DNA of 64,000 nucleotides from Pseudomonas sp. DTU12.3. GTDB taxonomy: Bacteria; Pseudomonadota; Gammaproteobacteria; Pseudomonadales; Pseudomonadaceae. The translations under genes were made by a program, and so were the position numbers. The notes under the pieces are model-generated. The model was not told where the DNA came from and ran no database searches. It worked only from the letters and a program-made list of their open reading frames with translations. The DNA is taken from assembly GCF_004124275.1 (NCBI RefSeq), contig NZ_CP027218.1, positions 5,291,001-5,355,000 on the forward strand, given 5' to 3'. Positions 25,608 through 35,619 of the stretch are shown here, in pieces. How positions within the stretch are numbered: the first letter of the stretch is position 1; each line of letters opens with the position of its first letter.

Positions 25608-26961
25608 TTCGATTGCCCTGCGCTTGAGCGGCATGTTCACGCTGGTGGCGCTGCTGGTGTTTCTGTTGATCGGCGGGGCGTTGTATCAACAGGTCGACAA
25701 AGGTTTGGGGTTGCTGCCGGAAGCCGAGCTGGATGCGCGTTACAGCGTGCTCGAATCGGCGCTCAATCGCTTCGGCACGCCGGAGCATTGGCTGAAGATC
25801 AACGCCAAGTTGAAGCTGCTCGGCGAAGAGGACAAGCGCATTCGTTTCTGGGTGGTCAGTGGCGATCCGGGTTACGAATACGGTCAGCCTGACGCGGCGA
25901 TTCGTGCGTTCGCCCAAGGCCCGCCAGGCATGCACGACATGCAGGTGGCCGACCATGCTTATCCGCTGAAAGTGCTGTTGACCGAGTTGCCGGCCAAGGA
26001 TCAGCGTCCGCCGCTGCGCTTCATGATCGGCATCGACACCGAGACCTTTCATGAGACCCAGCACAACTTGCTGATCGCGCTGATCGGGTTGGCGATTGTC
26101 GGTGTGTTGATGGCTTCGGCACTGGGTTATTGGGTGGCGCGGATCGGCCTCAAGCCGCTGATCAAACTGTCCCACGAAGCGCAACGACTGGCACCGCCGC
26201 TTCGGGCCGGGCGCTTGCGTTTGTCGCCGCTGCCGCCGGAGCTGGAGCAGTTTGTCGACTCGTTCAATTCGACGCTGGAGCGGGTCGAGCAGGCTTACTC
26301 GCGGCTGGAATCGTTCAACGCCGACGTCGCCCATGAGCTGCGCTCGCCGCTGACCAATCTGATCGGTCAAACGCAAGTGGCGCTGACCCGTGGGCGCTCT
26401 GCCGAACATTATTTCGAAGTGCTGCAATCCAATCTTGAGGAGCTGGAACGGCTGCGTTCGATCATCAATGACATGCTGTTTCTCGCCAGTGCGGATCAGG
26501 GCAACAAGGCGACCAAACTCACCTCGACTTCGCTGGCTGATGAAGTGGCGACGACGCTGGAGTATCTCGATTTCATCCTTGAAGACGCGCAGGTTCAGGT
26601 GCAGGTCAGCGGGGATGCGCAGGTGCAGATTGAGGTCGCGCATTTGCGCCGGGCGTTGATCAATTTGCTCAGCAACGCGGTGCAGCACACCGGGGCGGGT
26701 CAGGTGATCGAGGTGCGGATCGAGGTGCAAGAACATCAGGTGAGTATCGGTGTGGCCAACCCCGGATCGCCGATTGCCAATGAGCATTTGCCGCGATTGT
26801 TCGAGCGCTTTTATCGAGTGGATGCGTCGCGTAGCAACAGCGGGAATAACCATGGTTTGGGGCTGGCCATCGTTAAAGCGATTGCGCTGATGCATGGTGG
26901 GGATGTGTTTGTGCGCAGTAATCGCGGGATGAATACGTTCGGGATTTATTTACCGGTCTGA
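25597..26961 (+). CDS. Sensor histidine kinase (CusS-like)
   Basis: Kinase of about 454 residues. First membrane helix at 12-30, periplasmic sensor domain of about 120 residues, second helix at about 158-180, HAMP linker, then H246 in NADVAHELRSPLTN. The ATPase domain has INLLSNAVQH, a G1 box reading ANPGSPI instead of DxGxG (as in CusS-type kinases) and NNHGLGLAIV. GTG at 25597 is chosen because GGAG lies 7 bases upstream; GTG at 25594 is possible. It overlaps the regulator gene by 11 bp. The ligand is not evident; heavy metal or drug stress would fit the family and the operon. Confidence 0.88.
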   Translation: MSSNSIALRLSGMFTLVALLVFLLIGGALYQQVDKGLGLLPEAELDARYSVLESALNRFGTPEHWLKINAKLKLLGEEDKRIRFWVVSGDPGYEYGQPDAAIRAFAQGPPGMHDMQVADHAYPLKVLLTELPAKDQRPPLRFMIGIDTETFHETQHNLLIALIGLAIVGVLMASALGYWVARIGLKPLIKLSHEAQRLAPPLRAGRLRLSPLPPELEQFVDSFNSTLERVEQAYSRLESFNADVAHELRSPLTNLIGQTQVALTRGRSAEHYFEVLQSNLEELERLRSIINDMLFLASADQGNKATKLTSTSLADEVATTLEYLDFILEDAQVQVQVSGDAQVQIEVAHLRRALINLLSNAVQHTGAGQVIEVRIEVQEHQVSIGVANPGSPIANEHLPRLFERFYRVDASRSNSGNNHGLGLAIVKAIALMHGGDVFVRSNRGMNTFGIYLPV

Positions 26962-27110
26962 AAAGCCCCTCACCCTAACCCTCTCCCGGGGGAGAGGGGA
27001 CTGACCGAGTTGTTCTCTCGAAGTACGCCGACCTGAAAGCTCGAGTTGTAGTGGTCTAATGAAACCGGACACCCATTTAGGCGAGAATGCTCGCCAGATT
27101 GAGGTGTCAG

Positions 27111-28273
<1,163 letters not shown>

Positions 28274-28504
28274 CCACTACAAGTCGAACTCAAGCTTTGA
28301 AAAGCCCCCGATCGGCTCCCTTTCCCCCTCGCCCCCCTTGGGGGAGAGGGCTGGGGTGAGGGGGTTGCTCTTGGCTGCACCGCAATATTCGACTTTTACC
28401 TCCTGCGCAACAGTTATTTATGAAAATCACGCTGTTTCCCAACGCCCGGCAACCTTATCTTTGCCCGCACCAAACAGCACTCGCCAAGCGAGAAGGTTTT
28501 CCAG

Positions 28505-28726
28505 ATGTCCAACAGTATGGGTATTGCCAGCGCTTTCGTTTTGTCCTCATTGATCCTGTCGCCGATGGCGATGGCTGAAGAATCGCAGTCGTTCGTGGCG
28601 CAAAATGTCGCTCGCGCTCAGGCATTCGATCAGCATCAGGCCGAAGTGATGGCCAAGGCGCAAGACGCCACGCAAGCCCCGCAGGCAGCAACTTCCCAGG
28701 CTCAAGCATCCGAGAAAGACAGCTGA
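28505..28726 (+). CDS. Small exported alanine/glutamine-rich protein
   Basis: A 73-residue product with a signal peptide (MSNSMGIASAFVLSSLILSP, cleavage after AMA near 23). The mature 50 residues are rich in Ala and Gln (QAPQAATSQAQASEKDS), probably helical or disordered. A GAAGG ribosome site lies 9 bases upstream and a strong terminator follows, both supporting a real gene. I do not recognise the family. Confidence 0.6.
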   Translation: MSNSMGIASAFVLSSLILSPMAMAEESQSFVAQNVARAQAFDQHQAEVMAKAQDATQAPQAATSQAQASEKDS

Positions 28727-28796
28727 GTCGCGCTCCGCGCCAACGTTTCCCTCGACGCGGTTGTTTGGCTCTTCCCGTTCAACCGTCGTCATTCCA

Positions 28797-28823
28797 GGCC
28801 GCTGCCTTTCAGCGGCCTTTTTT
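28797..28823 (+). terminator. Rho-independent terminator
   Basis: Perfect 9-bp stem AGGCCGCTG/CAGCGGCCT with loop CCTTT and six following T, about 70 bp after the small exported protein gene. Confidence 0.88.
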
Positions 28824-28923
28824 CGTTGTGGTCTGAAAGCCGTTTGGTTCGTCTGTAACAACAAGAAACATCGAGCGCCTCAAAATATAGAGGCGCCAGT
28901 TGACCCAAGGAGCTCCATCGCAC

Positions 28924-30240
28924 GTGCGTTACCCAGTCCGTTTCACCCCGCTGTTCATTGCAATTGCCGCAACGATTGCCCCCGCCGCCCACGCCGACGA
29001 ACCCGCCAAAGAAGGCTTCGTCGCAGGCTCGAGCCTCAACCTCAACGCCCGCAACTACTACATGAATCGCAACCGCTTGCAGAAAGCGGACGACAACATC
29101 GAGTGGGGCCAGGGCTTTCTCGGCATCTTCAAGTCGGGTTACACCGAAGGTACGGTCGGCTTCGGTATCGATGCCCACGCCATGCTCGGGCTGAAACTCG
29201 ACGGCGGTGGCGGCACGGACGGCTCAAGCATTCTGCCGGTCCGAGAGAATGGCGGCAAAGCACCGGGGGCTTTCTCAACAGCCGGTGGCACGCTGAAAAT
29301 GCGCGCATTCGATACCGAATTGAAGGCCGGTGATCTGTTCCTCACCAATCCGGTGATTGCCGGCGGTGACAGTCGCATGCTGCCGCAGACTTTTCGCGGC
29401 GTCAGCCTGACCAATCACAGCTTCGACGGCTGGCTGATCGAAGGTGGCCAGGCCAGTTTCACCAAGCCGTACAACCAGAGCGGTCACAAACGTATCGGCA
29501 CGTCCTACGGCACGCTGGCCGATGGCGACGAGAGCCAACACCTGAACTGGGCCGGTGTCGCCTGGAGCGGTGTCGAAGGCCTGACCAGCAGTCTTTATGC
29601 CTCCGAGCTCAAGGACATCTGGAACCAGTACTACTACGACCTCGACTACACCTGGCAGTTGAACGATCTGGTCAGCCTCAACCCGGGCCTGCACTTCTAT
29701 CACACGCAAGACACCGGCGATGCGCTGCTCGGCGACATCGACAACAACACCTATAGCCTGCATTTCACCGTCGGCGTCGGTAGCCACAGCGTCACAGCCG
29801 CGTATCAACGGGTCAACGGCAATACGCCGTTCGACTACATCAGTCAGGGCGACAGCGTTTACCTCGACAACTCGCAGCAATACTCGGACTTCAACGGCCC
29901 GAACGAACGCTCGTGGAAGCTCAAGTACGCCTATGACTTTGCCGGTGTCGGCGTGCCGGGTCTGACCTCGGCGGTGTCGTACTCGCGCGGCACGGTGGAC
30001 CTGACCAAGGTTGACCCGGACAGCAAGGGTTACGCCAACTGGTACAGCGCTGAAGGTCGCAACGCCAAGCATTGGGAACGCGATCTGGATCTCAAATATG
30101 TCGTGCAAAGCGGCCAGGCCAAAGATCTTGCGGTACGCCTGCAATGGGCGACCAACCGTGGCGGCAATGGCTATGGTGCGATTGATACAGACACCGATGA
30201 ATACCGCGTAATCATCGACTACCCGATCAACGTCTTCTAA
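28924..30240 (+). CDS. OprD-family outer-membrane porin
   Basis: Substrate-specific porin of 438 residues. It has a signal peptide ending AAHA-DE and then OprD-type features: early EGFVAGSSLNLNARNYYMN, NIEWGQGFLGIFKSGYTEG, FGIDAHAMLGLKLDGGGG, and a C-terminal strand ending in an aromatic residue (IIDYPINVF). OprD-family members take up amino acids, peptides or organic acids; the substrate here cannot be told. GTG at 28924 is chosen because AAGGAG lies 11 bases upstream and the signal peptide begins there; an in-frame TTG at 28900 would add an odd extension. Confidence 0.9.
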   Translation: MRYPVRFTPLFIAIAATIAPAAHADEPAKEGFVAGSSLNLNARNYYMNRNRLQKADDNIEWGQGFLGIFKSGYTEGTVGFGIDAHAMLGLKLDGGGGTDGSSILPVRENGGKAPGAFSTAGGTLKMRAFDTELKAGDLFLTNPVIAGGDSRMLPQTFRGVSLTNHSFDGWLIEGGQASFTKPYNQSGHKRIGTSYGTLADGDESQHLNWAGVAWSGVEGLTSSLYASELKDIWNQYYYDLDYTWQLNDLVSLNPGLHFYHTQDTGDALLGDIDNNTYSLHFTVGVGSHSVTAAYQRVNGNTPFDYISQGDSVYLDNSQQYSDFNGPNERSWKLKYAYDFAGVGVPGLTSAVSYSRGTVDLTKVDPDSKGYANWYSAEGRNAKHWERDLDLKYVVQSGQAKDLAVRLQWATNRGGNGYGAIDTDTDEYRVIIDYPINVF

Positions 30241-30246
30241 GATCAA

Positions 30247-30329
30247 CGTAGGAGCTGCCGGAGGCTGCGATCTTTGATCTTGATTTTAAAAACAAGATCA
30301 AAGATCGCAGCCTCCGGCAGCTCCTACGC
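30247..30329. repeat. REPIN of a third type (GTAGGAGCTGCCGGAGGCTG)
   Basis: Near-perfect inverted repeat with arms of about 36 bp (GTAGGAGCTGCCGGAGGCTG... CGATCTTTGATCTTG), in the 119-bp gap between the porin and the diguanylate cyclase. It could fold on RNA as a long hairpin and separate the two transcripts. Confidence 0.9.
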
Positions 30330-30359
30330 TTATAAGATCCTCCCAACCGACGCCCAATC

Positions 30360-31868
30360 ATGATCGCGAGCCGTACCCCACCCGTTGCGGGCAAGACCGG
30401 ACGCCCCGAACTGCTGCTGATCTGCGGCAGTTCACTGACCGTGATCGCGATTTTATGCATCGTCACTTTCCTGCTGATCCGCGAGCACGCCAACGCTCGG
30501 GAATCGGCCACCCGCAGCGCCACCACCATTGCTCAACTGATTGATGCCGACGTACTGCGCACCGTCGAGCTGTACGACCTGACCCTGCAAGGCCTGATCG
30601 CCGCCGCCCAGCGCGATGACCTGCAAAACGTCTCGCCGCAGATACGCCATCTGGCGCTGTTCGACCGTTCCACCACGGCGCGCTTCAAGGGCGACATCCT
30701 CTTGCTCGACAAGCACGGAGACGTGGTCGCCGACTCTTCACGGATCGAAGCGAAACCGGGCAATTTCGCCGACCGCGACTACTTCCTCGCCCACGCCTTC
30801 AACCGCGACATCGGCATGTTCATCAGCCGTCCGTTCAAGACCCGTTGCGATTGTGATGAAGCCAATCAGTGGCGAATCAGTTTTAGCCGGCGTATTTCCT
30901 CGGACACCGGCGAATTCACCGGGGTGGCCGTGGCGTCGATGAAACTCGACTACTTCGATCAGTTGTTCAACAGCCTCGACATCGGCAAAGGCAGCACGCT
31001 GAACATCATCGATAACGACGGCGTGCTGCTGGCGCAGAAGCCTTATCTGCAAAGCGATTCCATCGGCAAGAGCTTCGGCAACCGGCCCAACGTCATACGA
31101 ATCCTGCGCGACAAGGACGGCAACGGCAGTTTCACCAGTACTTCGAGCATGGATCAGCAGCAGCGTCTCTATACCTATTCGCGGGTCGGCAATTTGCCGC
31201 TGACGGTGATGGTTGCGCTGTCCAGCGATGAGGTGTTCGCCACCTGGCGCCGTACAGCAATCCTGATCAGCGGCGCTACCGGCGTGTTGTGCATTGGTTT
31301 GCTGTGGCTGACCTGGCTGCTCGCCCGCGAATTGCGCCGCCGTCAGCGCGCCGAGCACGAACTGGCGCAACTGGCCGCGACCGATGCACTGACCGGTGTC
31401 GCCAATCGTCGGATGCTTGATCAATCGCTGCGCCACGAGTGGTTTCGCGCGCAGCGTTCGGGCCAGCCGATGTCAGTGATGATGATCGATGCCGACCACT
31501 TCAAGGCGTTCAATGACCGGCATGGGCATCAGGCCGGGGATCAGGCGCTGCGGGAGTTGGCCAAGGTCATTTCGGCGAATGTACGGCGACCGGCGGATCT
31601 GGTCGCGCGTTATGGTGGCGAAGAGTTTTCAGTGATTCTGGCCGAGACCGACAGCCATGGCGCGCAGCTGATTGCCGAGCATATTCGTGAGGCTGTGCAG
31701 CAATTGCCGTTGGTCGACGAGGCCGAGCGGCCGATGACCGTGAGTATCGGCATTGCTACCTGGGTGGCGACGAGTGAAATGACGCTGGAGCAGTTACTGT
31801 TTGCGGCGGACAAGGCGTTGTATCAGGCCAAGGAAGGTGGGCGCAATCGAGTGGTGGTGGCTGCCTGA
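30360..31868 (+). CDS. Membrane diguanylate cyclase with Cache sensor
   Basis: Makes cyclic-di-GMP, which controls biofilm and motility. The 502-residue protein has membrane helices at about 18-41 and 297-318 enclosing a periplasmic Cache-type sensor (GDILLLDKHGDVVADS, NFADRDYFLAHAF). The GGDEF domain follows (about 340-500), with an intact active site RYGGEEF (419-423). A product-inhibition I-site RPAD lies five residues upstream. Both motifs are intact, so activity and feedback inhibition are predicted. The gene stands alone between two REPINs. Confidence 0.92.
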   Translation: MIASRTPPVAGKTGRPELLLICGSSLTVIAILCIVTFLLIREHANARESATRSATTIAQLIDADVLRTVELYDLTLQGLIAAAQRDDLQNVSPQIRHLALFDRSTTARFKGDILLLDKHGDVVADSSRIEAKPGNFADRDYFLAHAFNRDIGMFISRPFKTRCDCDEANQWRISFSRRISSDTGEFTGVAVASMKLDYFDQLFNSLDIGKGSTLNIIDNDGVLLAQKPYLQSDSIGKSFGNRPNVIRILRDKDGNGSFTSTSSMDQQQRLYTYSRVGNLPLTVMVALSSDEVFATWRRTAILISGATGVLCIGLLWLTWLLARELRRRQRAEHELAQLAATDALTGVANRRMLDQSLRHEWFRAQRSGQPMSVMMIDADHFKAFNDRHGHQAGDQALRELAKVISANVRRPADLVARYGGEEFSVILAETDSHGAQLIAEHIREAVQQLPLVDEAERPMTVSIGIATWVATSEMTLEQLLFAADKALYQAKEGGRNRVVVAA

Positions 31869-31894
31869 TCGCTCTGCGGTGGAGGTGATGGCCT

Positions 31895-31963
31895 CTTCGC
31901 GAGCAAGCCCGCTCCCACATTTGAAATGCATTCCCCCTGTGGGAGCGGGCTTGCTCGCGAAGG
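31895..31963. repeat. REPIN, GTGGGAGCGGGCTTGC type
   Basis: Inverted REP pair with an 18-bp spacer between the convergent diguanylate cyclase and lpxC genes. Confidence 0.92.
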
Positions 31964-32001
31964 CGCCGGATCAGACAACACAAAAACAACAGGCATAAAA
32001 A

Positions 32002-32023
32002 AAGGCCATCCGGGGATGGCCTT
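32002..32023 (-). terminator. Terminator of lpxC / dcw cluster
   Basis: Stem AAGGCCATCC/GGATGGCCTT, then TTTTTTATG on the minus strand, about 25 bp past the lpxC stop. Confidence 0.88.
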
Positions 32024-32047
32024 CAAAAAACTAGAGAGGTTTTTTAC

Positions 32048-32959
32048 TTACACCGCCGCAACCGGGCGCATGTAAGAGATTGGTGCGGTGCTGGCGTCAT
32101 CGAACGTCACCACTTCCCAAGCATCTGTTTGCTCAATCAACTTGCGCAACAGCTGGTTGTTCAGTGCATGACCGGACTTGAAGCCTTTGAACTCACCAAT
32201 CAGGCTGTTACCCAGCAGGTACAGGTCGCCAATTGCATCGAGGATCTTGTGCTTCACGAATTCGTCTTCATAGCGAAGACCGTCTTCGTTCAGTACGCCA
32301 TCGGCATCGACCACGATTGCGTTTTCAACGCTGCCGCCGAGTGCGAGGTTGTGCTTGCGCAGGTACTCGATATCACTCATGAAACCAAAGGTACGCGCGC
32401 GGCTGACTTCTTTTACGAACGAAGTGCTGGAAAAATCCACGCTTGCACTTTGGGTGCGGTCCCGGAATACCGGGTGATCGAAATCGATCTCGAAGCTCAC
32501 CTTGAACCCTTCGAAAGGGACGAAAGTGGCGCGCTTGTCGCCGTCTTCCACTGTCACTTCACGCAGGATGCGGATGAATTTCTTGGCGGCGTCCTGTTCT
32601 TCCAGGCCTGCCGATTGAATCAGGAATACGAAGGGTCCAGCGCTGCCATCCATGATCGGGACTTCGGACGCGGAGAGCTCGACGTAGGCGTTATCGATGC
32701 CCAGGCCAGCCATGGCCGAGAGCAAGTGCTCTACCGTGTCCACTTTGACGTCGCCGTTAATCAGCGTCGTCGACATAGTGGTTTCACCGACGTTTTCCGC
32801 GCGGGCAGGGATCTGCACCACAGGGTCGAGGTCAGCGCGACAAAACACAATGCCAGTGTCGACAGGCGCAGGCTTGAGGGTCAGATAGACCTTCTCACCG
32901 GAGTGCAGGCCTACACCTGTGGCACGGATAATATTTTTCAGTGTGCGTTGTTTAATCAT
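32048..32959 (-). CDS. lpxC: UDP-3-O-acyl-N-acetylglucosamine deacetylase
   Basis: Zinc enzyme for the committed step of lipid A synthesis. It is 303 residues, the same length as the Pseudomonas aeruginosa enzyme. Zinc ligands are visible: H78 in TVEHLLSAM, and the HxxxD pair in KHKILDAIGD; the catalytic histidine is in SGHALNN. It follows ftsZ by 112 bp at the end of the dcw cluster, the conserved position. In enterobacteria LpxC levels are set by FtsH proteolysis; that control differs in pseudomonads. Confidence 0.97.
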   Translation of the reverse strand: MIKQRTLKNIIRATGVGLHSGEKVYLTLKPAPVDTGIVFCRADLDPVVQIPARAENVGETTMSTTLINGDVKVDTVEHLLSAMAGLGIDNAYVELSASEVPIMDGSAGPFVFLIQSAGLEEQDAAKKFIRILREVTVEDGDKRATFVPFEGFKVSFEIDFDHPVFRDRTQSASVDFSSTSFVKEVSRARTFGFMSDIEYLRKHNLALGGSVENAIVVDADGVLNEDGLRYEDEFVKHKILDAIGDLYLLGNSLIGEFKGFKSGHALNNQLLRKLIEQTDAWEVVTFDDASTAPISYMRPVAAV

Positions 32960-33071
32960 GGCTTGGGCCGCTTCAGCGCAAATTGCGAACTGGTATCAAC
33001 AAAGGCTGGCGATGATAGCAGACCATGCCTTTGCTGAACACCAATCACCTTCATAGCCCTGATACATTCCA

Positions 33072-34268
33072 TCAATCGGCCTGACGACGCAGGAATGCCG
33101 GGATGTCCAGGTAGTCCAGATCATCTTGCGGATTCATCTTCGCGGCAGCCGCAGCACCGGCCTGAGCCTGGTTGCGCATGACGGTCGGACGGTCCAGATC
33201 ACGGTAGTTCACCGCTGGCGCTTCCTGACGGGCCGGAGCCGATTGTTGTACCTGGGAGGCCGCCATGGAGGTGTGAACGGTGTTGTCGATGACCTTTACA
33301 GGCTTCTCGATTTTCGCGCCCAGACCGGTGGCAACCACGGTTACGTGCAGTTCGTCGCGCATGTCCGGATCGATAACGGTACCGACCTTGACCATGGCGT
33401 GCTCGGAAGCGAAGGCTTCGATGATGCTACCCACGTCGGAGTACTCACCCAGGGACAGGTCAGGACCGGCGGTGATGTTCACCAGGATGCCGCGTGCGCC
33501 TTGCAGGTTGACGTCTTCCAGCAACGGATTGCGGATGGCCGCTTCAGTGGCTTCACGTGCACGGTTCGGACCGCTGGCGCAGCCAGTGCCCATCATCGCC
33601 ATGCCCATTTCGCTCATCACGGTACGCACGTCGGCGAAGTCGACGTTGATCATGCCCGGACGCTTGATGATATCGGAGATACCGCGAACGGCACCGGCCA
33701 GTACATCGTCAGCCTTGGCGAAAGCCGACAGCAGGCTTGCGTCTTTACCGAGGATGGTCAGCAGCTTCTCGTTCGGAATGGTGATCAACGAGTCGACGCT
33801 TTCGGAGAGCATGCGAATGCCTTCGTCGGCGATCTGCATACGCTTGCGGCCTTCGAACGGGAACGGACGCGTTACCACGGCAACGGTCAGAATGCCCATT
33901 TCCTTGGCCACTTCGGCGATGATCGGCGCAGCACCAGTACCGGTGCCGCCGCCCATGCCGGTGGTGATGAACACCATGTTGGTGCCCTGCAGGACTTCGG
34001 CAATGCGCTCACGGTCTTCGAGAGCGGCCTGACGACCTACTTCAGGGTTGGCGCCGGCGCCCAGACCTTTGGTCACACCGGTACCCAGTTGCAGAATGGT
34101 GCGCGCGCCGATGTTTTTCAGCGCTTGAGCATCAGTGTTGGCGCAGATGAATTCCACGCCTTCGATGTTGCTCTTGACCATGTGGTTGACAGCGTTGCCG
34201 CCGCCACCGCCGACACCGATAACTTTGATTACCGGGCTTGCGGGGATGTTGTCTACGAGTTCGAACAT
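33072..34268 (-). CDS. ftsZ: Cell division GTPase FtsZ
   Basis: Tubulin-like GTPase that forms the Z-ring. The 398-residue protein has the GTP-binding G-box GGGTGTGAAP (about 107-116), the T7 loop with NVDFADVRTVM, a disordered linker (about 318-375) and the C-terminal peptide DYLDIPAFLRRQAD, which binds FtsA and ZipA. ATG at 34268 follows GGAGAGGG. Confidence 0.98.
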   Translation of the reverse strand: MFELVDNIPASPVIKVIGVGGGGGNAVNHMVKSNIEGVEFICANTDAQALKNIGARTILQLGTGVTKGLGAGANPEVGRQAALEDRERIAEVLQGTNMVFITTGMGGGTGTGAAPIIAEVAKEMGILTVAVVTRPFPFEGRKRMQIADEGIRMLSESVDSLITIPNEKLLTILGKDASLLSAFAKADDVLAGAVRGISDIIKRPGMINVDFADVRTVMSEMGMAMMGTGCASGPNRAREATEAAIRNPLLEDVNLQGARGILVNITAGPDLSLGEYSDVGSIIEAFASEHAMVKVGTVIDPDMRDELHVTVVATGLGAKIEKPVKVIDNTVHTSMAASQVQQSAPARQEAPAVNYRDLDRPTVMRNQAQAGAAAAAKMNPQDDLDYLDIPAFLRRQAD

Positions 34269-34314
34269 TTTCCCTCTCCTTACATTCTCTAGTTTTTTCG
34301 CCTACTGCATTTTT

Positions 34315-34338
34315 GTTGCGGTGTTGCGGTGTTGCGGT
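34315..34338. repeat. Three perfect 8-bp tandem repeats between ftsA and ftsZ
   Basis: GTTGCGGT occurs three times in a row, ending 6 bp from the ftsA stop codon. The 76-bp ftsA-ftsZ gap is one of the few real gaps in the cluster and may hold ftsZ promoter elements. Repeat number could vary by slippage. Confidence 0.8.
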
Positions 34339-34344
34339 AAAGCG

Positions 34345-35604
34345 TTAGAAGTTGCCTTGAACCCACTTCTTCAATCGGTCCAGCAACGGCGCCTGTGGCT
34401 CTTCGTTGCTGTAGCTGTCGCGGCTGCCGATGCCCGAGAACGAGATCCCGTCGGACTGCTTTTGCAGGCCGTACATCAACAAGCCAACGCCAGTGGAATA
34501 AATCGGGTTGCGCACCACGTCATCCAGACCTTTGACGCCGTGCGGCACGCCCAGACGAACCGGCATGTGGAAGATTTCTTCGGCCAGTTCAGTAGCGCCT
34601 TCCATCTTCGAAGTACCACCGGTGAGGACGATGCCGGCCGGGATCAGGTCTTCGTAGCCACTGCGACGCAGCTCGGCCTGAATCAGCGTGAACAGTTCGT
34701 CGTAACGCGGCTCGACCACTTCGGCCAAGGCCTGGCGCGACAGTTCGCGCGGTGGACGGTCGCCGACGCTTGGCACCTTGATGGTTTCACCGGCACCGGC
34801 CAGCTTGGCCAAGGCGCAGGCGTAGCGGATCTTGATTTCTTCGGCGTACTGGGTCGGGGTGCGCAACGCCATGGCGATGTCGTTGGTCACCTGATCACCG
34901 GCAATCGGGATCACCGCGGTGTGACGGATCGCGCCTTCGGTGAAGATCGCGATGTCGGTAGTACCGCCGCCGATGTCGACCAGGCACACGCCCAGCTCTT
35001 TCTCGTCGTCGGTCAGCACCGAGTAGGCCGAGGCCAGTTGCTCGAGAATGATGTCGTCGATTTCCAGACCGCAGCGGCGCACGCATTTTTCAATGTTCTG
35101 CGCGGCGTTGACGGCGCAGGTGACCACGTGAACCTTGGCTTCCAGACGTACGCCGGACATGCCCAGAGGTTCGCGAACACCTTCCTGGTTATCGATCACG
35201 TAGTCCTGCGGCAGGGTATGCAGCACGCGCTGGTCAGCCGGGATCGCCACGGCCTGGGCGGCGTCGAGCACGCGCTCAAGGTCGGCCGAGCTGACTTCGC
35301 GATCACGGATCGCAACGATGCCGTGGGAGTTCAGGCTGCGGATGTGATTGCCCGCCACGCCGACGAACGCCGAGTGAATGCGGCAGCCCGCCATCAATTG
35401 GGCTTCTTCGATCGCGCGCTGGATCGATTGCACGGTGGATTCGATGTTGACCACCACGCCCTTCTTCAGGCCACGGGACGGATGGGTACCGATCCCGACG
35501 ATTTCCAGCGTGCCGTCGTCGGAGACCTCGCCGACCAGCGCCACCACTTTGGAGGTGCCGATATCGAGACCGACGATCATTTTGCCGCTTTGCACGTTTG
35601 CCAT
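34345..35604 (-). CDS. ftsA: Cell division protein FtsA
   Basis: Actin-like protein that anchors FtsZ filaments to the membrane. At 419 residues it is of normal length. The actin-fold phosphate loops are GLDIGTSKVVALVGE near 12-26 and VDIGGGTTDIAIF near 205-217. The C-terminal amphipathic membrane helix is LLDRLKKWVQGNF. It is 15 bp after ftsQ. Confidence 0.97.
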   Translation of the reverse strand: MANVQSGKMIVGLDIGTSKVVALVGEVSDDGTLEIVGIGTHPSRGLKKGVVVNIESTVQSIQRAIEEAQLMAGCRIHSAFVGVAGNHIRSLNSHGIVAIRDREVSSADLERVLDAAQAVAIPADQRVLHTLPQDYVIDNQEGVREPLGMSGVRLEAKVHVVTCAVNAAQNIEKCVRRCGLEIDDIILEQLASAYSVLTDDEKELGVCLVDIGGGTTDIAIFTEGAIRHTAVIPIAGDQVTNDIAMALRTPTQYAEEIKIRYACALAKLAGAGETIKVPSVGDRPPRELSRQALAEVVEPRYDELFTLIQAELRRSGYEDLIPAGIVLTGGTSKMEGATELAEEIFHMPVRLGVPHGVKGLDDVVRNPIYSTGVGLLMYGLQKQSDGISFSGIGSRDSYSNEEPQAPLLDRLKKWVQGNF

Positions 35605-35619
35605 GGGTCCTGCCTCTTC

